Positions 53,781 through 61,256 of a stretch of DNA of 64,000 nt are shown here, piece by piece. The translations under genes were made by a program, and so were the position numbers. The notes beneath the pieces are model-generated. The model was not told the DNA's origin and did no database searches. It saw nothing but the letters and a program-made list of their open reading frames with translations. Position 1 is the first letter of the stretch, and every line of letters starts with the position of its first letter. The DNA comes from Bacillota bacterium (lineage in GTDB: Bacteria; Bacillota; Clostridia; Acetivibrionales; DTU013): positions 1-64,000 of the forward strand of contig JAFABI010000070.1 of the NCBI GenBank assembly GCA_023426125.1, in the 5' to 3' direction.

Positions 53781-55160
53781 TCATTCGCTGATCACTACAT
53801 TGGCCCTGCTCTGTATGATCTCCGCCGTTTCTTCCGCAGACCTTTTCCCTTCGAAATATTTTTGGGTCTCTTCTTCTGCGATCTTGTAAATCTGCCAGTT
53901 TATCTTCTTATATACATTGGCCCTGGAAAAAACAGAGTCTTCCTCCGTCAATACCGTTTTTGTATCTGTCCATTTTTCACGTAAGCTTTTTTCAGCTACC
54001 GCTTTTTTATTTACAGGAAATACAAACAATTCCGGCGATGTCTGCATTTCTTCCGATAGAAGGTATTTTATGAATTTCCATGCCGCACCCTTACTCTTTG
54101 AATTGTTGTTGATTCCATACTCATAGTATATATCGGCATCCATACCTGATTCTCCGTCAAGGACAGGTATCGGATATACGTATAACTCGCTGTTTTCCTC
54201 AGGGCTTTTATAGCGTGCTGCGATGTTGGCATCTACTTCGTTCCGAAACATATACAAATCAAGAGTGTTTTTGGGTATGTTTTTATTTGATCCGGTAATC
54301 AGCTTTTTATCTGCCGCTTCCTTGACCAGCTTGATAGTTTTGATGAATTCATCCGATGTAAAATAGCATTTTTTGCTCTCCTCATCGACAAATCTGCCGT
54401 AGTTTTTATGAAACAACACAGAAAAAAGCTCCGTTTGCCCGCAGAGCATCATCGTCGGCCCCTCTACCCCTTGAGCCTTCAGCGCCTCTCCTGCCGACTT
54501 GAAAAAAGCATCCCATGTCAGCTTATCCGTGCCGGTGGATGCCGGAAGGCTGTATTTTCCCGTCAGAACGCTTATTAAAAAGCCTATGGGCATGGTATAC
54601 AGACCGCCCTTATATTTGACGGAATTTATTATATTTTCATAGAAATCGCTGCTGTTAAATTGGGGGTCCTTTTCAATAATTTTCCCCAGATCATACAGAA
54701 AGCCGTTATCGGCATACCTGCCGCCGGGTATGTACCGCGTGTCAATAATATCGGGCCCCTGCCCCGACATCAGCTCCGTGCTGATGGTTTTTAAATACTT
54801 TTCTCCTCCCGGATCGGTATTTTCAGATATGGCCAGAACACCGCCATCCGCCGTTTTCCGGGTTATTGTCTCCCCCATCGTTGTATAGTACTTGACATCG
54901 ACGATAATCCCGGGGTTATTTTTTTGAAAATTGGCTGCGGCAGTATCAATGAACCTGTTTTCAGGCATGGACACGGCAACGGTGATCCTTGTATTGTCCT
55001 CTTTGCCCAAGTCAAGCGCGGTACTCCGGGTATTCGAAGTCTCCCGGACGCTGCCTGCCGGCGAAGCCGTCGAGCCGTCGGCTTTCTCGCCGGTAGGGCC
55101 GCATGCGGTATTGCATAACATAAAAACCATAATAATTACGCTCAAACACATTCTCTTCAT
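53781..55160 (-). CDS. Solute-binding lipoprotein, duplicate B
   Basis: 459 residues from ATG 55160 (GAGAGGAT upstream). The signal peptide MKRMCLSVIIMVFMLCNTAC ends with a lipobox Cys. Body: RITVAVSMPENRFIDTAAANFQKNNPGIIVDVKYY, ISTELMSGQGPDIIDT, and SKSKGAAWKFIKYLLSEEMQTSPELFVFPVNKKA, matching CUT1-type binding proteins. It aligns along its whole length with duplicate A upstream at roughly 60% identity. Its frame extends upstream in phase through a 20-codon copy of the response-regulator start (MIQKRVLLVEDDESLREVVTD), a product of the duplication. Confidence 0.88.
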   Translation of the reverse strand: MKRMCLSVIIMVFMLCNTACGPTGEKADGSTASPAGSVRETSNTRSTALDLGKEDNTRITVAVSMPENRFIDTAAANFQKNNPGIIVDVKYYTTMGETITRKTADGGVLAISENTDPGGEKYLKTISTELMSGQGPDIIDTRYIPGGRYADNGFLYDLGKIIEKDPQFNSSDFYENIINSVKYKGGLYTMPIGFLISVLTGKYSLPASTGTDKLTWDAFFKSAGEALKAQGVEGPTMMLCGQTELFSVLFHKNYGRFVDEESKKCYFTSDEFIKTIKLVKEAADKKLITGSNKNIPKNTLDLYMFRNEVDANIAARYKSPEENSELYVYPIPVLDGESGMDADIYYEYGINNNSKSKGAAWKFIKYLLSEEMQTSPELFVFPVNKKAVAEKSLREKWTDTKTVLTEEDSVFSRANVYKKINWQIYKIAEEETQKYFEGKRSAEETAEIIQSRANVVISE

Positions 55161-55185
55161 AAATTTTATCCTCTCTGTCAACTTA

Positions 55186-55247
55186 TCGGTTACAACCTCC
55201 CTCAGGCTCTCGTCGTCTTCTACAAGCAATACTCTTTTTTGTATCAT
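55186..55247 (-). pseudogene. Duplicated 5' end of the response-regulator gene
   Basis: Bases 55186-55241 are identical to 53701-53756, encoding QKRVLLVEDDESLREVVTD. The similarity continues through the leader into the ends of the two binding-protein genes, then stops abruptly at the regulator codon for Asp 20. It marks the junction of a tandem duplication of the unit [binding protein + start of regulator]. Confidence 0.85.
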
Positions 55248-55265
55248 CCTATCCTCACCATCATA

Positions 55266-56639
55266 TCATTCGTTGATCATTACATTGACTCTGCTTTGTA
55301 TGATATTGGCCGTATCTTCCGCAGACCTTTGTCCTTCAAAATACTTAGTTGTTTCTTCCGTTACAATGTTAAAAACCTGCCAATTCTTTTTAGGGAATGC
55401 ATCAATGCGTGAAAAAACAGGATCGTCTGCAGTCAGATTAATATCCAGGCCGCTTGCTTTCTCGCGCTGGATTTTTGTCGTCATCGAATTTTTGTTTATA
55501 GGAAAATAATATAACTCGGGTGATTTCTGCATTTCCTCCGAAATAATATATTTTAAAAACTTCCAGGCCGCTCCTACGCTCTTTGATTGTTTGTTTATGC
55601 CATATTCCATATGTATTCTGGCCTCTATATTTGAATTGCCTTCAAGCGAAGGGATAGCGTACGAATTGTTTTCACCGTGAGGGTATTTGAAATATTCCAG
55701 GTAAATGGCTTCATTATTAAATGCATCAAGGAAATACATATCCTTAAAATCTGTACTTTTGTCGCTCTTGGATCGGAATATATACTTATCGTCCGCTGCC
55801 TCTTTTATTTGCTTTATCAACTTAACAAATTCGCCTGAGGTGAAATCACACTTTTTATTCTCCTGATCGATAAATCTGTCATAATTCATCTCAAACATTT
55901 CTCTAAAAAGGCCAATATCAGTTTCATATAATACGTACGACCCTTCTGCTCCACTATTCTCAATAGCTTCCCGCGCCGATTTGAAAAAACTGTCGAGGGT
56001 TAGCTTGTTCGTAACAGTATCAGCCGGGAGGCTATGAATTCCAATGACAGATTGAGTGCTAAAGCCTATCGGCATTGTGAACAAGCCCCCTTTGTAATTC
56101 CGCGCACTCAAGATGTTTTCATAATAATCGCTTTCATTAAATCCCGCATCCTGTCTGATGATCGTCCTAATGTCACAAAGGAAGCCGTTATCCGCAAATT
56201 TATCACAGGGCAGGTAAAAGGTATCGATAATATCAGGGCCTTCACCGGACATCAGCTCCGTGCTGATGGTTTTTACATATTTCTCGCCCATCGGATCCAA
56301 ATTTTCCCCTATAGAAAGAACAGAGTCTCCTATTTCCCTGGTTATTGTCTCCCCCATCATCGTATAGTACTTGACATCAACAATGATCCCCCGGTTGTTT
56401 TTGTGAAAATTGGCTGCAGCAGTATCAATGAACCTGTTTTCCGGTATGGACACGGCAACGGTGATCCTGGTATTATCCTCCTTACCCATATCAAGCGCGG
56501 TGCTCTGGATATCCGAAGCTTTCCGGACGCTGCCGGCCGACGAATCCGTCGAACCGACGGCTTTCTCGCCGGCAGGGCCGCATGCGGTGCTGCATAACAC
56601 AAAAACCATAACAAGTACGCTCAAACACATTCTCTTCAT
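55266..56639 (-). CDS. Solute-binding lipoprotein, duplicate A
   Basis: 457 residues from ATG 56639 (GAGAGGAT upstream, identical to duplicate B). Lipobox MVFVLCSTAC. It has the same blocks as B (VSIPENRFIDTAAANFHKNNRGIIVDVKYY, ISTELMSGEGPDIIDT, AAWKFLKYIISEEMQKSPELYYFPINKNS). Divergence is concentrated in the middle third, which in this fold contributes to ligand binding, so the two may bind different ligands. It lies 57 bases downstream of the adaptor gene. Confidence 0.88.
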   Translation of the reverse strand: MKRMCLSVLVMVFVLCSTACGPAGEKAVGSTDSSAGSVRKASDIQSTALDMGKEDNTRITVAVSIPENRFIDTAAANFHKNNRGIIVDVKYYTMMGETITREIGDSVLSIGENLDPMGEKYVKTISTELMSGEGPDIIDTFYLPCDKFADNGFLCDIRTIIRQDAGFNESDYYENILSARNYKGGLFTMPIGFSTQSVIGIHSLPADTVTNKLTLDSFFKSAREAIENSGAEGSYVLYETDIGLFREMFEMNYDRFIDQENKKCDFTSGEFVKLIKQIKEAADDKYIFRSKSDKSTDFKDMYFLDAFNNEAIYLEYFKYPHGENNSYAIPSLEGNSNIEARIHMEYGINKQSKSVGAAWKFLKYIISEEMQKSPELYYFPINKNSMTTKIQREKASGLDINLTADDPVFSRIDAFPKKNWQVFNIVTEETTKYFEGQRSAEDTANIIQSRVNVMINE

Positions 56640-56696
56640 GAATTTTATCCTCTCTGTCAATCATAGCATAAATAAATGAATAACATAAATAAGAAG

Positions 56697-57923
56697 TTAT
56701 TCTCTGTATAGTTTCACTCTGTCGCCTGCCATAACAAGGCGGTCGCTTTCCGTCACCACCTTCTCAAAGAAGGAAAGGCCGGAGGAAACCGCAGTTTCCT
56801 TTTGATCCGAGGCCGCCACATACAGGAAGGCTTTTTGGAGATAATACTCCTTGCCAAGCGAGCTTTTCCTCTCTTTTATCACGTATGCGAATTTTCTTCC
56901 GTTGGAATCGGTACGTACTGCAGAATTCGGTATGATTGCATCGAAAAATTCGGATTCTTTCGTTATGCTGATATTTATCCTTTCACCCCCCTTCAGCTCC
57001 GGATCGTCAATCTGAGCGGCAATCCTTATCCCGTCTTCTGTTTCGGAAGAGTTCACCGAGCTTATTTCTGCTTCTATTTTCTTATTGTCAAGTGCCGGAA
57101 CGGCAACCGTCATCCTGTCGCCTGCTGCCAGGTGCTTGCCTTCCTCCACCCCAACCGTGAATTCCGTATATACCCCTCCCGGGCCCGCAACCCTGAAAGC
57201 AGGCTTTGACGCTCCTGTAAAGGCCCCCTCCCGGACGCTTATCTCCCATATGTAACCGTCAACCGGAGCATATACGGCTTCAGACCTTTCCAGATCTGCT
57301 TTGGCCGTATCAATGCTCTGGCGGAGCATTTCCGCTCCAATTTGCTTTAGAGCCAAACTCGCGGCCTTTTCCTCCTGCAGCTTCCGGCAATCCCTTTCGG
57401 CAGCCTCATATGCCTTCCTCAGCTTTTCCACATTGGCCGGTGTTTCGGCCCCTGCCTCATACAGCTCCGTTGCAGCCAGGAGTTCCTTTTGGGCGTCGGC
57501 TGCCGCCCTTTCACTGCTTTCTATGTCCAGATCATATTTATATGCCAGCAGCTCTTTTTCGGTATTGCTGCTTTCCAGTTGAAGCGTTTTTGTTTTTATC
57601 TCTTCTTCCATCCCACGCACGTCAAATTTAGCCAGCAGCTGGCCTTTTTTCACCATTTCCCCGGTTTTCACCCGAAGGCTCACGACCTTTAGATCACGCT
57701 CCGCATACACCTCATACAGATTTACAGGGGTGACGGTCGCCGGTTTTTCAACCATATAAACAAGGGTACCGGTTTTAACCTCCGCGGACTCTACACGTAT
57801 GAGGCCCAAATTATTGATGGTGCTTGAAAGGAAAGTAAGCAGAAGCATAGCGGCTATAAATCCGCATGCTATTCTTCCTACAATCCTTTTCCTGGTTGTA
57901 TTTATTGCATTTTCGTCTATCAT
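56697..57923 (-). CDS. HlyD/MacA-like membrane-fusion (adaptor) protein
   Basis: 408 residues from ATG 57923 (GGAGG nine bases). One N-terminal helix (IACGFIAAMLLLTFLSSTI) anchors it. A split lipoyl/barrel-sandwich domain is seen as KVVSLRVKTGEMVKKGQLLAKFDV and VYAPVDGYIWEISVREGAFTGA, interrupted by a long coiled coil (about 105-220, rich in Ala/Glu/Leu). Beta-barrel and membrane-proximal domains follow (ERINISITKESEFFDAIIPNSAVRTDSNG). Such adaptors normally serve MacB- or HlyB-type exporters, but here the gene is between sugar permeases and binding proteins and no exporter ATPase is nearby. Confidence 0.85.
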   Translation of the reverse strand: MIDENAINTTRKRIVGRIACGFIAAMLLLTFLSSTINNLGLIRVESAEVKTGTLVYMVEKPATVTPVNLYEVYAERDLKVVSLRVKTGEMVKKGQLLAKFDVRGMEEEIKTKTLQLESSNTEKELLAYKYDLDIESSERAAADAQKELLAATELYEAGAETPANVEKLRKAYEAAERDCRKLQEEKAASLALKQIGAEMLRQSIDTAKADLERSEAVYAPVDGYIWEISVREGAFTGASKPAFRVAGPGGVYTEFTVGVEEGKHLAAGDRMTVAVPALDNKKIEAEISSVNSSETEDGIRIAAQIDDPELKGGERINISITKESEFFDAIIPNSAVRTDSNGRKFAYVIKERKSSLGKEYYLQKAFLYVAASDQKETAVSSGLSFFEKVVTESDRLVMAGDRVKLYRE

Positions 57924-57972
57924 TGACCTTTGCCTCCACACAATCTCTGAGCATGCCCTATTTCGGCAGCCC

Positions 57973-58875
57973 TTACCCTTTTATCCCCGACAGCTGTATT
58001 CCCATGCCCGCGACCATATACTCCTCTCCATACAGGAAAACCAGTATCGTGGGAACCATATAAAGGAAAGAAGCTGCAAAGGCAATACCGCACTCTTCAT
58101 TATTGATATAGGAAAGAAAAACAGATAAAGGGGTTTTGAGCGGATCCTGCAAAAAAATAAGGGGCTGCTCCACCATATTCCAATGATCGATAAAGAGCAG
58201 GATAAAAAGCGCCGCCAAGCCCGGTTTCAATATCGGAAGCACAATATCCGTGAAGCTTCTCAAATATCCTGCTCCGTCTGCTTTCGCCGCCTCCAAATAA
58301 CTGAACGGCAGGGATGCCATATACTGCTTTAAAAGAAAAACCCCGAACGTGCCGCATATGCCGGGCAAGATGATGGATAAGCCGGTATCGAGTATGCCAA
58401 GCCGGTCGGCCATGATATAATTCGGCACGAGAGTAACCTGAAAGGGCAGAAGCATTACAACGATATAGAGGAAATACAACGCATCGGCCAGTTTGGATTT
58501 GAGTATTGTAAAGGCATATGCCGCCATCGCTCCCACGACAAGTTGTCCGAGGATTGTTGGAAGCACCAGTGCGGCTGAATTCCAGAACATGAATAAATAT
58601 TGCGTTCTCCCGATGAGTACGGTATAGTACTGTTTAAAGGTCACCTCGTAAGGTACAAGCTTTAATTGTAACGACGTACCGTTTGAAGCGGAGTTACCGG
58701 CCAATCCTTCACGTGCTCCGTAATATTCGGTAATTTCCCAATCTGCCATAAAAGAATCGGCAAGTGTAAAAATCACAGGGAAGATAAGGCATACTCCGAT
58801 CGCCAGCATAGCCCCTGTTCGCAGCAACCTTGAAAAAACCGGTTTCATCCTGCCCGCATCTTTATGTACCTGCAT
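57973..58875 (-). CDS. ABC importer permease, MalG type
   Basis: 300 residues from ATG 58875 (GGAGGG ten bases upstream). Six helices; the EAA loop is YLEAAKADGAGYLRSFTDIVLPILKP (around 200). The first extracellular loop is unusually long (about residues 45-90), ending YEVTFKQYYTVLIG. It follows the partner permease after a gap holding a dispersed repeat. Confidence 0.9.
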   Translation of the reverse strand: MQVHKDAGRMKPVFSRLLRTGAMLAIGVCLIFPVIFTLADSFMADWEITEYYGAREGLAGNSASNGTSLQLKLVPYEVTFKQYYTVLIGRTQYLFMFWNSAALVLPTILGQLVVGAMAAYAFTILKSKLADALYFLYIVVMLLPFQVTLVPNYIMADRLGILDTGLSIILPGICGTFGVFLLKQYMASLPFSYLEAAKADGAGYLRSFTDIVLPILKPGLAALFILLFIDHWNMVEQPLIFLQDPLKTPLSVFLSYINNEECGIAFAASFLYMVPTILVFLYGEEYMVAGMGIQLSGIKG

Positions 58876-58940
58876 CCTTGCAATCCCTCCTTCCTTCACA
58901 GCTCCTTACGGCTCGGATAATATATTAACTCCTGTTCTTT

Positions 58941-59018
58941 TTCGGGGAATGGAGCGGGCTGGTCGCATACTGCGTATGCTGCTCACCCATGCAGCCTGGT
59001 TAGTGCGGTTCCCCGGAA
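58941..59018. repeat. Dispersed repeat, copy 3, inside an inverted-repeat frame
   Basis: TTCGGGGAA (58941-58949) and TTCCCCGGAA (59009-59018) are near-perfect inverted ends. Between them 58957-58999 matches 35266-35308 in length and in both end blocks (GGCTGGTCGCA and TGCTGCTCRCCCATGCA). It lies between two permease genes of one operon, so the element is transcribed and may act as an intra-operon stem. Confidence 0.65.
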
Positions 59019-59061
59019 AGAATTATCGGAAGTTATCTTTTAACGAGTCCTGAGCTGCATT

Positions 59062-59961
59062 TTATGAAAAGCTCTCCGTCACATTCCTTTCAAGCATATA
59101 AAGGACAAGCAGCAGCAAAGTGATAAACGCCGCCGTCACATATGCAGCGGAAGTAAGCTTCGGATAATTCAGCTGAAGAAACATATTATTCATGAAATTC
59201 TGGAGCATATAGACATTTTCATTCGGGTGTGTTCCAAAAATAAGGTAAATCTCACGGAAGATTCTGAAGCAGTTGACGATGGAAATGGTAAATACGAAAA
59301 AACCTGTTGGGACAAGGCAGGGCAGGGTAATGAACAGGGTTTTCGCAATGTGTCCCGCACCATCGATATCCGCGGCTTCGTAATACTCGGCAGGAATATT
59401 GCTCAACCCTACAAAATAGATGATCATGTTGTACCCGGTATTTTTCCAAAGAAATACCGTCATCGCCACCGCCAGGCCCCATGAGCCGTTAAGCCATTCC
59501 AGGGGCATTATACCGGCGCAGGCCAGCAGATGGTTCATCGGTCCCCTGAAGTCGAAGAATATTTGCCAGAATAAGGCCACTGTTGCCGCCGGTATCACCA
59601 TTGGCGACAGAAACAGCATGGTGATTGCCTTTTTGCCATATACCGGGCGGTTTAAAAACATAGCGGCGGCCAGCGGGAGCAGCAGGCTCAGGAATACCGA
59701 AGGCACCAGAAATATCAGCGTATTCTTTATTGCTATCAGGAAAGCATGATTGCCAAACAACCCCAGGATGTTTTTCAGGCCGACAAATCTTCCGTTCACA
59801 GGGTTGTCTGTCAATGCATATCCCACCCCTGCGATGAACGGTATAAGAAAAAACAATAGAAAGCCGCAAAGGCTTGGTAATAAAAAAAGTATGGCAGGCA
59901 GTTTTCTTGCCTGCTTCCTTAAGGTTCGCATATTCATCAGAGTTATGTAATTCCCCTTCAT
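59062..59961 (-). CDS. ABC importer permease, MalF/UgpA type
   Basis: 299 residues. Six helices; the EAA loop is EYYEAADIDGAGHIAKTLFITLPCLVP (around 210). The first in-frame ATG (59961) has only a weak SD; ATGs at codons 9 and 11 are alternatives. A TATAAT at 59992-59997 on the minus strand may be its -10, with no good -35. It begins the operon permease, permease, adaptor, two binding proteins, regulator, kinase. Confidence 0.88.
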   Translation of the reverse strand: MKGNYITLMNMRTLRKQARKLPAILFLLPSLCGFLLFFLIPFIAGVGYALTDNPVNGRFVGLKNILGLFGNHAFLIAIKNTLIFLVPSVFLSLLLPLAAAMFLNRPVYGKKAITMLFLSPMVIPAATVALFWQIFFDFRGPMNHLLACAGIMPLEWLNGSWGLAVAMTVFLWKNTGYNMIIYFVGLSNIPAEYYEAADIDGAGHIAKTLFITLPCLVPTGFFVFTISIVNCFRIFREIYLIFGTHPNENVYMLQNFMNNMFLQLNYPKLTSAAYVTAAFITLLLLVLYMLERNVTESFS

Positions 59962-60047
59962 ATAAGCCGGATTTAACTTCTACTACGGGAAATTATATAA
60001 CTCCGGTATGTATTCTTTGTGTACTTAGTGTTTAAATCGTGTGTATT

Positions 60048-61193
60048 TTAGGAGTGAAACGATGCAGGGATAATTTCACCTTTGTACATGGCCCTGGCGG
60101 CAATATCTATTTTTAAAACCTTTTCATACATCCGTATCAGCGGAATCTCCCGTTCCGTCACAATCGATACGGCGTTACCGGCATTGCCGCTCCTTCCGGT
60201 CCTGCCGGCCCTGTGCAAATAGTCCTTTGCGTTTTCCGGCATATATAGGTTGAATATATGCGTCACTCCTTCAATGTGAAGGCCCCGGGCTGCAAGGTCC
60301 GAGGATACCAGCAACTGCAGCTTGCCCGACCTGAAATCCTCCATGGTCTTCTTTCTATCCAGCTTGATGCTGGCGCCATGAATGCTTTCCGCCTTAAGTC
60401 CATGGTATTTGAGCTTTTCAGCCAGGATCTCGATCTCTTTTCCCTGGCTGACAAACACAATCGCCTTTTCAGGATTCATGATCCGTACCAGTTTTCTCAA
60501 AACCTCGATTTTATCCCTTTCCTCAGCGACAAAACAGAAGTGCCGGATTTGATCCGGGACGACGATGCTTTGAGAGCTTCGAATGATTTCCGGCTCTTTC
60601 ATCAATTCCGAAGCCCTCTTTACCGTATCGTTGGTAATGGATGCGGAAAACATCATAAGCTGCCGCTCTTTCAGCGTGCTCTTGATCACGGCTTTGACGG
60701 TTTCGGCATTGTTATCGTCCATCAGCCTGTCTGCTTCGTCAATAACGATGGTTTTCACCGTATGCGCCGATATTTTCTTTTTCTTTATCAGTTCAAGGAT
60801 TCTTCCCGGAGAACCCACAAGAATATGGGGCTTCTCTTTCAGCTTCTCGATTTGCCGGTCTATGTTGACATTGCCGATGATGGGAGCCGCATTCGCCTTT
60901 AAATCCGAATTTCCGGCAAGCCTTTCGATCTGCCGCAAGATCTGTATGGCCAGTTCGTGTGTGGGCACCAGGACAATCGCCTGCATTTCCTTTTTGCTGA
61001 AATCCAGCTTTTCAAAGAGCGGGAGCAGAAACGCAAGGGTTTTTCCCGTACCGGTTTCAGACTGCACGATGAGATCCCTGTTTTTCAACGCCTGCGGTAT
61101 GGCCTTCTCCTGCACATCTGTCGGTACTGTAATATTTTCGTTTTTTAGAGCATCCACCAGGGTAGCTCTTAAGCCAAGTGAATCAAACGTCAT
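60048..61193 (-). CDS. DEAD-box RNA helicase
   Basis: 381 residues, the bare two-RecA-domain core without C-terminal RNA-binding extension. Q motif (TVPTDVQEKAIP), motif I SETGTGKT, Ia PTHELAIQ, Ib GSPGRILEL, II VIDEADR, III SAS (usual SAT), IV IVFVSQ, V SSDLAARGLHI, VI HRAGRTGR are all in order. It unwinds RNA, typically in ribosome assembly or mRNA decay. GGAGG precedes the ATG at ten bases. It is 63 bases after the ABC-F gene, probably cotranscribed, which fits a shared translation-related role. Confidence 0.9.
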   Translation of the reverse strand: MTFDSLGLRATLVDALKNENITVPTDVQEKAIPQALKNRDLIVQSETGTGKTLAFLLPLFEKLDFSKKEMQAIVLVPTHELAIQILRQIERLAGNSDLKANAAPIIGNVNIDRQIEKLKEKPHILVGSPGRILELIKKKKISAHTVKTIVIDEADRLMDDNNAETVKAVIKSTLKERQLMMFSASITNDTVKRASELMKEPEIIRSSQSIVVPDQIRHFCFVAEERDKIEVLRKLVRIMNPEKAIVFVSQGKEIEILAEKLKYHGLKAESIHGASIKLDRKKTMEDFRSGKLQLLVSSDLAARGLHIEGVTHIFNLYMPENAKDYLHRAGRTGRSGNAGNAVSIVTEREIPLIRMYEKVLKIDIAARAMYKGEIIPASFHS

Positions 61194-61256
61194 TCGATTT
61201 TATCCTCCATGTCTCCGCCATGCCGGTTGGAACCTCCACTGCGCACAGCTCCTCTG

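Noticed and set aside
53781..55247. Reading the second binding protein with an N-terminal receiver fragment as a real fusion protein
   Set aside because: The lipoprotein signal peptide and its SD lie downstream of the fragment; an N-terminal extension would disable lipidation.
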